DNA from: CBDUQN01 sp965369375
GTDB taxonomy: Bacteria > Krumholzibacteriota > Krumholzibacteriia > Krumholzibacteriales > Krumholzibacteriaceae
DNA: 9,430 bases
Reading direction: 5' to 3'
Assembly: GCA_965369375.1 (NCBI GenBank)
Contig: CBDUQN010000107.1
Coordinates: 1 to 9,430, forward strand
Below are positions 1 to 8,066 of this stretch, in pieces. Made by a program: the position numbers and the translations under genes. The notes beneath the pieces are model-generated. The model was not told the DNA's origin, made no database searches, and worked only from the letters and a program-made list of their open reading frames with translations. Position 1 is the first letter of the stretch, and every line of letters starts with the position of its first letter.

Positions 1-1
1 G

Positions 2-1222
2 GGCGTTCCTCAGGCGCCGATCGGCGAATATCCCGATTTCGTGATAGACGAGGAGCTCGAGGACGATATCGATCCCGATACCCTCGAAGCGATACGGGCG
101 CGGGAAGGCAAGAAGATCGGAACGATCCAGCCGTACAGCGTAAAGTTTTCTACGGATTATATCGGTAATGGTATGGGGGTGTACTTCTCAACCGGTTTCG
201 GTTTCGGTCTGATGAACCAGATTTCTTTCAGCGACCTGCTTGGAAACCATCACCTCAACGTTTCGTTCAACCTCTACCGTTCTATCGAGGACAGCGATCT
301 GCTCGTTTCCTACTACTACGTCAAGAAGAGGATCGATTATGCATTCGGTATCTTCCAGATGAGGAACTATCTCAGCTCTCGGGTCTCTTCGGTGGGGGAG
401 ACATTTATCAATTACCGCTATTTCACGGAGCGCAACTATGGAGGCTACGTGCTCGTCAGCTTCCCGTTCTCGATATCGACGCGCATGGAGCTCGAGTTCC
501 AGTCGTTCGTCTCCGAGAGGGATTTTTTCGATCAACTCGTCGAAGATCCCGATAATCCGGGAGATATGATTCTCGTTCCGGGCGAGAGATCGACGCGGAG
601 ACTCTTTCAGCCGACGCTTTCTTTCGTGCATGATTCCGCATATTTCGGAAACTTCGGCCCCGTTATCGGTTCGCGCTGGATGGCGAGCGTCTCCCGGGCC
701 ATCCCGTTCGGCAGAAGCGATGTATCGCGCATGTCGGCGTATTTCGATTACCGAAAATACATTCCGGTTTTCTACCGGAATTATTTCGCTTTCAGGGGGA
801 TCGGAGCATTCAGCACGGATGAGGATGCGCAGCTATTTTTCCTCGGCGGACCGCTCACGATGAGAGGGTACGATTATCTCCAGTTCATGGGATCGCGGAT
901 GCTCCTCTTCAATTTCGAGTACCGGTACCCGCTCCTCGATGCAATCATATTCGGCTGGCCGGGGCGCTGGGGTTTCCGTAACGTCGGGGGCACGGTCTTT
1001 TTCGATACCGGCGCGGTTTGGGGCCGGGATCATTACACCGAACCGCTGCGCGATGATATTCAACCGAGAACGATCAATGATATCAATTTCTACAGCGATT
1101 TCGGATTGGGATTCTACCTTCGATTCGGCTATCTCGTGCTGAACTTCCAGGTTGCGTGGCCGACCGACTTCAGGTACACCGGCAAGTCATTTTTCCACTT
1201 CTACATTGGACCGATGTTCTAA
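2..1222 (+). CDS. Omp85/BamA-like outer-membrane beta-barrel protein, C-terminal part
   Basis: The frame is open to the left edge, so this is the C-terminal 406 residues of a longer protein; the GTG at 41 is internal. After an acidic stretch (EELEDDIDPD) the rest is alternating hydrophobic/aromatic beta-strand sequence typical of a transmembrane barrel. Near nt 842-880 it reads FLGGPLTMRGY, matching the conserved loop-6 (V/L/M)RG(F/Y) motif of the Omp85 superfamily. The chain ends in FYIGPMF, with the terminal phenylalanine recognised by the BAM machinery. Omp85 proteins insert or export proteins across the outer membrane. No POTRA domain is visible, because the N-terminal part lies outside the window; in related barrels of uncultured phyla that part is often a TolB-like propeller, but this cannot be seen here. 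A 52-base gap follows before the helicase. The family call is firm; the exact role (BamA, TamA or other) is open. Confidence 0.82.
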   Translation, partial: GVPQAPIGEYPDFVIDEELEDDIDPDTLEAIRAREGKKIGTIQPYSVKFSTDYIGNGMGVYFSTGFGFGLMNQISFSDLLGNHHLNVSFNLYRSIEDSDLLVSYYYVKKRIDYAFGIFQMRNYLSSRVSSVGETFINYRYFTERNYGGYVLVSFPFSISTRMELEFQSFVSERDFFDQLVEDPDNPGDMILVPGERSTRRLFQPTLSFVHDSAYFGNFGPVIGSRWMASVSRAIPFGRSDVSRMSAYFDYRKYIPVFYRNYFAFRGIGAFSTDEDAQLFFLGGPLTMRGYDYLQFMGSRMLLFNFEYRYPLLDAIIFGWPGRWGFRNVGGTVFFDTGAVWGRDHYTEPLRDDIQPRTINDINFYSDFGLGFYLRFGYLVLNFQVAWPTDFRYTGKSFFHFYIGPMF

Positions 1223-1274
1223 TACAATATACCCTCTTTCATTCTCTTCATCCAAAGAGCCGAAGGAACATTTA

Positions 1275-3464
1275 GTGAAGAACGAACTCAACCCGCAGCA
1301 GAGAGAAGCGGTGCTCACCACGGAAGGCCCCGTGCTGGTTCTCGCCGGCGCGGGCAGCGGCAAGACGAGGGTGCTGACAGAGCGCATAGCGCACCTGATA
1401 AAGAAAAAGAGGGTATCCCCGGAACGGATAATCGCGTTCACGTTTACAAACAAGGCTGCGGGCGAGATGCGGAGCAGGGTCGAAAGGCTTCTTGCAAAAC
1501 GCAATCTACCGTTCTGGATCGGAACGTTCCACGCCACGGGATTGAGGATACTTCGCAGGGAGGCGAAGCATCTCGGATTCAAGAACAATTTCGCCGTCTT
1601 CGATGAGGATGATGCTATTTCCCTGATACGGGACATTATCAAGAAAAAGGATTGGCGCTCAGACGAAAATCCCCCCTCGGTCACAAAGAACAGGATCTCG
1701 AGGTGGAAGAACGACCTCATACAGCCTGATGAGGCCCTCGAGACGGCCGTGGATCCCGATGAGGAGCGCCACGCGATCGTATACCGCAGTTACGTGGATT
1801 TGCTCCGCAGGTGCAATGCGTTCGATTTCGATGACCTGATCGCGAAGGTGGTAGAGCTCTTTGCCGCGCACGGAAAAATCAAGGATCGATACGCGAGGCA
1901 GTTTCTCTACGCGCTCGTCGACGAATTTCAGGATACAAATACAATCCAAATGCTCATGATCGATGGTTTTGCGTCGCGTCATGGAAATCTCTTCGTCGTC
2001 GGAGACGACGATCAGGCGATCTACGGCTGGCGCGGGGCGACCACGAGGAATATTCTCCAGTTCGATGAATTGTACGAGGGCACCGTGACGATCCGCCTCG
2101 AGGAGAACTACCGGTCGACAAACCGCATACTCAAAACGGCGAATGCCCTGATTTCACGCAACGAACGGAGGAAAGGCAAGAACCTCTGGTCGCGCAAGGG
2201 AGAGGGTGAAGCGATAGATCTGTTTTTCGCCGAAGATGAAGTCGAGGAAGCACGGGCCGTCCGGGAGACGATAACGGATTTGATTCGATCGGGCTACCGC
2301 CGCAGCGACATAGCTCTTCTCTACAGGACGCATGCTCAGTCGCGGGCGATCGAGAATGCCATGAGACACGGGGGGATGCCGTACCAGATCATTGGGGGTG
2401 TTCGGTTCTACGAGCGCAGGGAGATCAAGGACCTTCTCGGTTATCTCAAGCTAATCAATAACGCCAGCGATGATGTGAATTTCAGACGCGCGCTCAACGT
2501 CCCCCGCCGCGGTATCGGGGCATCCACGCTCGAACGCATAGAGAAGGCGGCCGGCGAAGAGAGCCTGCTGGTTTCTCTCAGAAAAGCCGGGAATCTTTCA
2601 CACATTCCGCAGCGGCAGCGGGAGAAGGTCGAATCATTCTCGAAGCTCATGGCCTCTCTCCAGTTGAAGGCCCGCAAGGAAACGGCCTTCGATGTGCTCA
2701 ATGCCGTCATCAAGGAGACGGGGTACCGGGATTATCTGCTCGAGGATCCAAAAACCGCGGAGGTACGCGTCGAGAATATCGAGGAACTGCTTGTCGAGAC
2801 CCGGCGGTTCGTATCGAATGCCGAGGATCCCGGACTTGCGAAATTCCTCGAAGAGATAGCGCTTATCAGTGATATTGATTCGCTCAAGGCGGAAGAGATG
2901 GTAGCGCTCATGACGCTGCATAACTCGAAGGGACTCGAGTACCGGGCGATTCTGATCACGGGGCTCGAAGAGGGCCTGCTGCCGCACTATTCGAGTTTTG
3001 AAGATGCCGAAGAGCTCGAAGAGGAACGAAGACTCTTCTACGTCGGCATCACGAGAGCGAAGGAAAAGTTATATATCTTTTGCGCAGCAAACAGGATGAG
3101 ATTCGGAAGCTGGAATGGCAGTGAGCCTTCACGGTTTCTCGGCGAACTGCCCGAAGAGTTTATCGAATCCTCCGGCAGATACAGCGCGGCGGATTCGGGT
3201 AACGACCTCTTGCGTAAAGTCGATGCTTCTCTCTTTTCGAGGCAGAGGGCGCGAGCGCGGACGGCGGAAGGGACGGGAGTGGGGAAGACGGGGAGCAGCG
3301 GGAGATACTACAAGGGAGCTCGGGTACACCACCCGACGTTCGGTGAGGGAACGGTTCGAGAGGTCGAGGGTTCAGGCAAGGAGATGCGCGTCACCGTTTA
3401 TTTTCCCGGTATCGGCTCGAAGAAATTCCTTGCCGCCTATGCGCCGTTCCGGTTTGTTCGGTAG
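1275..3464 (+). CDS. uvrD: UvrD/PcrA-family ATP-dependent 3'-5' DNA helicase
   Basis: This is a 729-residue SF1A helicase, the usual length for PcrA/UvrD. GTG 1275 is chosen as start because AAGGA (1263-1267) lies 7 bases upstream and the protein then begins directly at the family N-terminus (LNPQQREAV, the Q motif). Visible motifs: Walker A AGAGSGKT (24-31), Ia FTNKAAGEM (57-65), Walker B LVDEFQDTN (214-222), III GDDDQAIYGWRGA (243-255), V MTLHNSKGLEY (546-556) and VI RRLFYVGITRAKEKLY (585-600). A low-complexity linker (about 632-678) leads to a C-terminal Tudor-like module (YKGARVHHPTFGEGTV...), which in PcrA/UvrD binds RNA polymerase. The family unwinds DNA in nucleotide excision repair, mismatch repair or plasmid replication and removes stalled polymerase. 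Which of uvrD or pcrA is the better name cannot be settled from sequence alone. No separate promoter was recognised, so it may be co-transcribed with the barrel gene. Confidence 0.95.
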   Translation: MKNELNPQQREAVLTTEGPVLVLAGAGSGKTRVLTERIAHLIKKKRVSPERIIAFTFTNKAAGEMRSRVERLLAKRNLPFWIGTFHATGLRILRREAKHLGFKNNFAVFDEDDAISLIRDIIKKKDWRSDENPPSVTKNRISRWKNDLIQPDEALETAVDPDEERHAIVYRSYVDLLRRCNAFDFDDLIAKVVELFAAHGKIKDRYARQFLYALVDEFQDTNTIQMLMIDGFASRHGNLFVVGDDDQAIYGWRGATTRNILQFDELYEGTVTIRLEENYRSTNRILKTANALISRNERRKGKNLWSRKGEGEAIDLFFAEDEVEEARAVRETITDLIRSGYRRSDIALLYRTHAQSRAIENAMRHGGMPYQIIGGVRFYERREIKDLLGYLKLINNASDDVNFRRALNVPRRGIGASTLERIEKAAGEESLLVSLRKAGNLSHIPQRQREKVESFSKLMASLQLKARKETAFDVLNAVIKETGYRDYLLEDPKTAEVRVENIEELLVETRRFVSNAEDPGLAKFLEEIALISDIDSLKAEEMVALMTLHNSKGLEYRAILITGLEEGLLPHYSSFEDAEELEEERRLFYVGITRAKEKLYIFCAANRMRFGSWNGSEPSRFLGELPEEFIESSGRYSAADSGNDLLRKVDASLFSRQRARARTAEGTGVGKTGSSGRYYKGARVHHPTFGEGTVREVEGSGKEMRVTVYFPGIGSKKFLAAYAPFRFVR

Positions 3465-3490
3465 GGGATGATTACATGATGTCCCCCCGG

Positions 3491-3520
3491 TTGACAGCGG
3501 ACTCCGAAACCTGCTAAATA
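3491..3520 (+). promoter_or_regulatory. Sigma70-type promoter for gatCAB
   Basis: A perfect -35 box TTGACA (3491-3496) is followed after 18 bases by TAAATA (3515-3520), preceded by TG at 3512-3513 as in an extended -10. Transcription would start near 3527, about 30 bases before gatC. The -35 is convincing, the -10 only moderate. It is the only promoter-like site between the helicase and gatC. Confidence 0.6.
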
Positions 3521-3558
3521 TTGTGATCAATTGGATTTCTCTATAAGAAGGAGTGGAT

Positions 3559-3849
3559 GTGGCTCTGAGCGACGAGGAACTCGAACACCTCGAGAAGCTG
3601 GCGAGGGTGAAGCTGAGCCCTGAATCGAGAGAGCGCTTCAGAGAGCAGCTCGAGAGGATCATCGATTTTGTACGCCGGCTGCAGGAAGTTGATACAACTA
3701 CTTATGCAGCAAAAGAATATATCGCTGATCTAAAGCCTTACATGAGGGATGACGAGGCGGGATCCTGTCTTTCCCGCGACGTAGTGCTCGAAGAAGCGCC
3801 GGAGCGCGAGGACGGATTTTTCAGTGTTCCACCGGTGATCGAGACATAG
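3559..3849 (+). CDS. gatC: Asp/Glu-tRNA(Asn/Gln) amidotransferase subunit C
   Basis: This 96-residue protein has the usual GatC length and landmarks: the N-terminal SDEELEHLEKLARVKL helix (4-19), the helical middle with FVRRLQEVDT (37-46) and the C-terminal GFFSVPPVIE (86-95). GatC is the small scaffold that wraps between GatA and GatB in the heterotrimer that amidates Glu-tRNA(Gln) and/or Asp-tRNA(Asn). GTG 3559 is preferred as start. AAGGAG (3548-3553) lies 5 bases upstream, whereas the alternative in-frame GTG at 3553 overlaps that ribosome site. gatA follows 10 bases after the stop. Confidence 0.95.
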   Translation: MALSDEELEHLEKLARVKLSPESRERFREQLERIIDFVRRLQEVDTTTYAAKEYIADLKPYMRDDEAGSCLSRDVVLEEAPEREDGFFSVPPVIET

Positions 3850-3859
3850 AGAGCGGATT

Positions 3860-5308
3860 ATGAAGGATATTACAGGATACACCGCGGCCCAACTCCAGGA
3901 GCTCTATGTGCGACGCGAGGTGACGCCGGTCGAGGTCGTCAGGGCGTATCTCGCACGCATCGAGGAAAGTGACGCAACGGTACAGGCCTTCCTGGATGTT
4001 TTTGCCGAAGCGGCACTGCGGCGGGCGCGGGAGCTCGAGGCGTTGGGACCCGAGGGGAAACCGCTCTTTGGAGTACCTATTGCGATAAAGGACAATATCT
4101 GCATGCGCGGAGTCGCCACGACATGCGCTTCGAAGATACTCGAAGGATACCGGCCTCCGTACGACGCCACCGTCGTCGAGCGTCTTCATGATGCCGGCGC
4201 TGTGATTGTCGGAAAGGTGAACCTCGACGAGTTCGCGATGGGGTCCTCTACGGAAAATTCAGCGTTGCAGGTAACGCGGAATCCTTGGAATGCCGAATAT
4301 GCGCCGGGGGGATCGAGCGGCGGATCGGCGGCGGCCGTCGCCGCGCGGATGGCGCCGCTAGCGCTTGGATCGGATACGGGAGGCTCGATTCGTCAGCCGG
4401 CGGGCTTCTGCGGCGTGGTCGGGCTCAAGGGTACGTACGGCAGGGTATCGCGGTACGGGCTCGTCGCCTTTGCCAGCAGCCTCGATCAGATCGGGCCGTT
4501 GGCGGGAGACGTGCGTGACTGTGCTATTGCCATGCAGGTGATATCCGGCCGCGATGAGAGGGATGCAACGACGATACAGGAACCGCCGCCCGACCTTATC
4601 GCCGGGCTCGAAGCCGGGCTCGAGCAATTGCGCATCGCCGTTCCGTCGGCTCTCGACGATTGGGAACTCGACGACGCGGTGCGGGAAGCGATGCTAGGCA
4701 CGTTAGAGGAACTTCGAAAGCGGAACGTCGTGGTGGACGAAGTCGATCTCCCCGACATGGAGACTTCCATCGCCTGTTACTACGTGCTCGCGAATGCCGA
4801 GGCCTCTTCGAATCTCGCGCGGTACGACGGCGTGAGATACGGACACCGAGCGAAGTCGGAGAGCTTCATGGAGATGTACGAACGAACCAGAGGCGAGGGA
4901 TTCGGTGACGAGGTGAAGCGGCGGATTCTTCTCGGCACATACGTGCTTTCAGCCGGCTACTACGATGCCTATTACTCGAAGGCGCAGCAGGTCAGATCAC
5001 TTCTCTGCGACCGGTTCGAACGGATCTTTCAATCTTTCGACTGTCTGATTCTGCCGACATCGCCCACGCCGGGATTCAGGCTGGGCGAACGGCTCGATGA
5101 TCCCATCGTCATGTATCTCTCGGACATATTCACGACGCCGGCGAATATCGCCGGGCTGCCCGCGATCTCGATCCCCGCGGGTGTTTCAACGGAGAATCTG
5201 CCGATCGGCATGCAGCTGATAGCGGGCGCCGGACAGGAGGCGAAACTGCTGCGGGCCGCAATGGGGCTCGAGCGGATATACCGTTTCAGGGATCGGTTTT
5301 CACTATAG
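3860..5308 (+). CDS. gatA: Asp/Glu-tRNA(Asn/Gln) amidotransferase subunit A (amidase)
   Basis: This 482-residue amidase-signature protein matches the normal GatA length. It hydrolyses glutamine and supplies ammonia to GatB. The Ser-cisSer-Lys catalytic triad is intact: K77 in PIAIKDN, S152 in the glycine/serine-rich GGSSGGSAAA loop (150-159), and S176 in GSDTGGSIRQP (170-180). Other family stretches present are GKVNLDEFAMGSSTENS (118-134) and the C-terminal FTTPANIAGLPAISIP. The ATG start at 3860 has only a weak purine-rich site upstream (GAGAG), and translation is probably coupled to gatC 10 bases before it. gatB begins 8 bases after the stop. All key residues are present and nothing looks damaged. 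Confidence 0.97.
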   Translation: MKDITGYTAAQLQELYVRREVTPVEVVRAYLARIEESDATVQAFLDVFAEAALRRARELEALGPEGKPLFGVPIAIKDNICMRGVATTCASKILEGYRPPYDATVVERLHDAGAVIVGKVNLDEFAMGSSTENSALQVTRNPWNAEYAPGGSSGGSAAAVAARMAPLALGSDTGGSIRQPAGFCGVVGLKGTYGRVSRYGLVAFASSLDQIGPLAGDVRDCAIAMQVISGRDERDATTIQEPPPDLIAGLEAGLEQLRIAVPSALDDWELDDAVREAMLGTLEELRKRNVVVDEVDLPDMETSIACYYVLANAEASSNLARYDGVRYGHRAKSESFMEMYERTRGEGFGDEVKRRILLGTYVLSAGYYDAYYSKAQQVRSLLCDRFERIFQSFDCLILPTSPTPGFRLGERLDDPIVMYLSDIFTTPANIAGLPAISIPAGVSTENLPIGMQLIAGAGQEAKLLRAAMGLERIYRFRDRFSL

Positions 5309-5316
5309 GTGGTGTG

Positions 5317-6753
5317 ATGCCAAAGCAGAAATTCGAACCAATCATCGGCCTCGAGGTTCACGCCCAGCTCCTCACCGTGAGCAAGATCTACTGCAGCTGC
5401 CCCGCAGCCTATGGAGCGGAACCGAACACCCTCGTGTGTCCCGTGTGCCTCGGACTGCCGGGGGCGCTCCCCGTATTGAACAGGGAAGCCGTTTCGATGG
5501 CAATCAAGATGGCCCTGGCGACGCACTGCCGGATAGCGGCCCGGAGCGTCTTCGCGCGGAAGAATTACTTCTATCCCGATTGTCCCAAGAATTACCAGAT
5601 ATCGATGTACGATAGGCCGCTGTGTGAGGACGGTTACGTGGAGATAGAGTCGGATGGAGCCGTTCGCCGCATCGGAATCGAGCGGATTCACCTCGAGGAT
5701 GACGCGGGTAAGCTCGTTCATGCGGATGGCCGCGCGAGCCTCGTAGATTTCAACAGGTGCGGTGTTCCGTTGATCGAGATCGTGAGCAAGCCTGATATTC
5801 GTTCGCCGGAGGAAGCGGGCACATACCTCAAGAGGATCCGTCAGATCCTCGGATATCTCGGAATCTGTGACGGGAATATGGAGGAGGGGAGCCTCCGGTG
5901 CGATGTCAACGTTTCTCTGCGGCCAGAGGGAACCGATGAGATGGGAACGAAGACGGAGATCAAGAATCTCAATTCATTCAAGGCCGTCGAGACGGGCATA
6001 CGGTTCGAGATCGAGAGGCAGAGAGAGCTGCTGTCAAAGGGGGAGACGATCGAGCAGGTGACGAATCTCTGGGACGCGGCGGGCAAGCGCATCATCGTGA
6101 TGAGATCAAAGGAATACGCCCACGACTACCGGTATTTTCCCGAGCCCGATCTCTTGCCGCTCGAAGTGGACGGGCGGTGGATAGAAGAGGTGCGGGGCGC
6201 GGTTCCGGAAATGCCCATGGATAGAGAGCGGAGATTGATGAGCGATTTCGGCCTCTCCGCCTACGATGCAGGAGTCCTCTGCGCCGAGAAGGAACTTGCC
6301 GATTACTATGAAGCGGTTGAAGAACTCGTCGGTGATCCGAAGCTCAGCTCGAACTGGGTAATGAGGGAAGTGCTCGAGGAACTAAAAAAGAGCGGGCGCC
6401 GGATCGACGAGTTTGATGTCGGGCCGGACCGTCTCGCCGGCCTGGTCATTCTCGTGCGGGACGGCATCATAAGCGGTTCGGCGGGCAGAGAGGTTTTCAG
6501 GGAGATGGTTACGAGCGGCGGCGATTCGAAAGCGATCGTCGAGCGGCTCGGCCTCGAGCAGATAAGCGGCGAGGGCGAGATCGATTCGCTCATCGATGTC
6601 GTTCTCGAGGATAATCCGAAAGAGGTGGAGCGTTACAGGGCCGGAGAGACGCAGCTGCTCAGGTTTTTAGTGGGACAGGTGATGAAACGGAGCGGGGGAA
6701 AGGCGAATCCTCGGCTCACCGATGAGATGCTGCGCACAAAGCTGGAACAGTAA
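5317..6753 (+). CDS. gatB: Asp/Glu-tRNA(Asn/Gln) amidotransferase subunit B
   Basis: This 478-residue protein has the standard GatB length. It phosphorylates the misacylated Glu- or Asp-tRNA and transfers the ammonia delivered by GatA. The N-terminus FEPIIGLEVHAQL (6-18) is diagnostic. Four cysteines arranged C26-x-C28 and C41-x2-C44 form the family zinc site. KNYFYPDCPKNYQISMYD and NRCGVPLIEIVSKPDI are kinase/transferase-domain signatures. The C-terminal third is the YqeY-like tRNA-binding tail ending GGKANPRLTDEML. ATG 5317 is preferred over GTG 5314 directly before it, because AGGTGG (5307-5312) precedes it and overlaps the gatA stop, suggesting coupling. It ends 16 bases from the stop of the convergent anti-sigma gene. 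Confidence 0.97.
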   Translation: MPKQKFEPIIGLEVHAQLLTVSKIYCSCPAAYGAEPNTLVCPVCLGLPGALPVLNREAVSMAIKMALATHCRIAARSVFARKNYFYPDCPKNYQISMYDRPLCEDGYVEIESDGAVRRIGIERIHLEDDAGKLVHADGRASLVDFNRCGVPLIEIVSKPDIRSPEEAGTYLKRIRQILGYLGICDGNMEEGSLRCDVNVSLRPEGTDEMGTKTEIKNLNSFKAVETGIRFEIERQRELLSKGETIEQVTNLWDAAGKRIIVMRSKEYAHDYRYFPEPDLLPLEVDGRWIEEVRGAVPEMPMDRERRLMSDFGLSAYDAGVLCAEKELADYYEAVEELVGDPKLSSNWVMREVLEELKKSGRRIDEFDVGPDRLAGLVILVRDGIISGSAGREVFREMVTSGGDSKAIVERLGLEQISGEGEIDSLIDVVLEDNPKEVERYRAGETQLLRFLVGQVMKRSGGKANPRLTDEMLRTKLEQ

Positions 6754-6769
6754 AGATCATTCCCGAGTT

Positions 6770-7288
6770 CTATTTCAATGCATATCTGACAACGGCGTAT
6801 CCCCCGGTCAGGGTCATCAATAGGGCACAGAGCACTAATGTTGAGGCGAGCACCCAGGTTTCACCGCCGGCCGCCTTGATGATCCATCGGGGAAGGTTTT
6901 CGGAGAAGCTCTCTATAGCGCTAACGAAGCCGGTACCGATAACGGGGGCAAGTCTGCCGATAGCCTCTCGATACGTAAAGATGATTATGCCTGCCATGAC
7001 GAGCAGAAAATTGGCTATTACCGGAAAACTCCAGATGGCGGCCGGTGAGAACCGCCTGCGCCTCTCAGCGCCTCTCACGCGCCGCATGACATTCCTCGTT
7101 ACAATCTCGGCAGAGGGCAATTCCGTTTTCAGCCCCTCGAGCGCTTCTTCGAGGTGCCGGTAAACGGCGTACGATTCACGGCATCGCGCGCACGTCTCGA
7201 GGTGGCTCTTTACGAGGCGCTCTTCGGGGGGCGAGAGGCCTTCCTCGGTGTAGCGCGGGAGGAGATTCTCGGTTTCACGGCAGCTCAT
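6770..7288 (-). CDS. Membrane-anchored zinc-finger anti-sigma factor
   Basis: This 172-residue protein starts with a ZAS-type zinc-binding anti-sigma domain: C3, then H29-x3-C33-x2-C36 (HLETCARC). In this family the domain clamps the partner ECF sigma factor in the cytoplasm. Predicted membrane helices lie at about 85-106 and 145-167, so the protein should sit in the inner membrane with about 40 residues between the two helices. A basic stretch (RRVRGAERRRRF, about 69-80) just before the first helix fits a cytoplasmic N-terminus. Its ATG overlaps the sigma stop as ATGA (7288-7285), so the pair is translationally coupled, as expected for sigma/anti-sigma partners. The presence of the zinc motif suggests response to envelope or redox stress, but the signal is unknown. 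No family name such as RseA or RsiW can be assigned. Confidence 0.88.
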   Translation of the reverse strand: MSCRETENLLPRYTEEGLSPPEERLVKSHLETCARCRESYAVYRHLEEALEGLKTELPSAEIVTRNVMRRVRGAERRRRFSPAAIWSFPVIANFLLVMAGIIIFTYREAIGRLAPVIGTGFVSAIESFSENLPRWIIKAAGGETWVLASTLVLCALLMTLTGGYAVVRYALK

Positions 7289-7860
7289 TGGATTCCATAT
7301 CTCCTTTCCTCTTCACGGACCGATTCAGCGGTCAACATCTTCTTGAGCGACGTCTTTGCTCTATGGAGGTATGTTTTCACCGTTCCCACCGGAATATTCA
7401 TTATTTCGGCTATCTCGGCGTACGATTTTTCCCCCATGTATCTGAGCTCTATAACGACGCGGTAGTGCTCATCGAGTCTCGAGATGAGCTTGCGTGTCCG
7501 CTCGCGCGACCGGCTGATTCCCAGGGCCTCTTCAGGATTATCGCCGGAAGAGGCGATCGGCTCGACCTCATCTATCGACAGGTGGCTGCCTTTCAGCTTT
7601 GCCGCGGCGTTGAGCGATTCGTTTCTTGCGATACGGTAAATCCACGTCGAGAGCTTTGATTCTCCGCGAAATGTGCTCAATCCCGTATAGATCTTGATAA
7701 ACACTTCCTGAACGATATCCTCGACCTCTATGCGGTTTCCCACGATTCCCATGACAACCGAGTAGACGATCCCCTGGTATTTTTCGACGAGCTTTCGAAA
7801 GGCTCTCTCGCTCCCGCGAAGGATCCTCTGAACGAGATCATGGTCGTCACCGCCGGTCAA
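7285..7860 (-). CDS. ECF (sigma-70 group 4) RNA polymerase sigma factor
   Basis: From TTG 7860 this is a 191-residue ECF sigma factor. Region 2 spans about 18-85, with DIVQEVFIKIY (48-58) and the promoter-melting/-10 recognition segment FRGESKLSTWIYRIARN (64-80). Region 4 spans about 124-176, with the -35-binding helix-turn-helix SYAEIAEIMNIPVGTVKTYL (146-165). A linker with acidic residues joins them. Two longer starts exist, TTG 7911 and ATG 7875. TTG 7911 lies inside the -35 box of the predicted promoter and ATG 7875 has no ribosome site. TTG 7860 has GGAGGG (7873-7868) 7 bases upstream, so it is preferred. It is followed by its anti-sigma gene with a 4-base overlap and transcribed from an apparent ECF promoter, implying autoregulation. 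The ECF subgroup is not assigned. Confidence 0.93.
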   Translation of the reverse strand: MTGGDDHDLVQRILRGSERAFRKLVEKYQGIVYSVVMGIVGNRIEVEDIVQEVFIKIYTGLSTFRGESKLSTWIYRIARNESLNAAAKLKGSHLSIDEVEPIASSGDNPEEALGISRSRERTRKLISRLDEHYRVVIELRYMGEKSYAEIAEIMNIPVGTVKTYLHRAKTSLKKMLTAESVREEERRYGIQ

Positions 7861-7867
7861 GCCTGCT

Positions 7868-7873
7868 CCCTCC
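7868..7873 (-). promoter_or_regulatory. Ribosome binding site deciding the sigma factor start
   Basis: GGAGGG on the minus strand lies 7 bases before TTG 7860. It also forms part of the ATGGAGGG of the alternative ATG start at 7875, which itself has no purine-rich site upstream. With transcription predicted to start near 7875, the leader would be very short and the TTG start is the only one with a proper ribosome site. Confidence 0.65.
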
Positions 7874-7880
7874 ATAGTAG

Positions 7881-7910
7881 TAAGACATGGCCTGGCACAT
7901 AATTGTTTCA
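7881..7910 (-). promoter_or_regulatory. ECF-type autoregulatory promoter of the sigma/anti-sigma operon
   Basis: On the minus strand TGAAAC (7910-7905) is followed after 17 bases by TGTCTTA (7887-7881), with an AT-rich stretch (TAATTATTTT) just upstream of the -35. TGAAAC at -35 and a GTC-containing -10 are typical of promoters used by ECF sigma factors. The same two boxes recur in mirror image at 7966-7994, which strengthens the call. Predicted start is near 7875, directly before the sigma gene. Confidence 0.72.
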
Positions 7911-7972
7911 AAAATAATTATGCCATACCGGCGTGAAATACCCATGAAAAAAGAATGAATATTTTTGAAACA
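7904..7972. repeat. 13-base inverted repeat carrying both -35 elements
   Basis: TATTTTTGAAACA at 7960-7972 on the plus strand recurs exactly on the minus strand at 7916-7904. Each copy contains a TGAAAC -35 box and its AT-rich upstream flank, so the repeat is best explained by two divergent promoters for the same sigma factor. The 43 bases between the copies contain no gene. The 8-base CATACCGG occurs at 7924-7931 and again at 7971-7978, with no assigned meaning. Confidence 0.85.
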
Positions 7973-7994
7973 TACCGGTCCGTTCCCTGTCTTA
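7966..7994 (+). promoter_or_regulatory. ECF-type promoter of the divergent membrane-protein gene
   Basis: TGAAAC (7966-7971) and TGTCTTA (7988-7994) are separated by 16 bases. They match the boxes in front of the sigma operon on the other strand (17-base spacer). Predicted start is near 8001, giving a leader of about 65 bases before the ATG at 8067. The match predicts that the small membrane protein belongs to the regulon of the adjacent ECF sigma factor. Confidence 0.7.
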
Positions 7995-8066
7995 TGTGGT
8001 GAAGAGGGAACAAAGATTGAAAGGAGCGTCTGTGACAGGAGGCTCATTCGAACGAAAGGAGATGAT

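Noticed and set aside
1152..1274. Longer helicase N-terminus starting at ATG 1152 inside the barrel gene
   Set aside because: The extra 41 residues are out-of-frame barrel sequence and do not resemble the family; GTG 1275 has a ribosome site and matches the known N-terminus.
3464..3486. GGGGA/TCCCC hairpin right after the helicase stop as a terminator
   Set aside because: The stem is only five solid pairs with a long loop, and no T-run follows.
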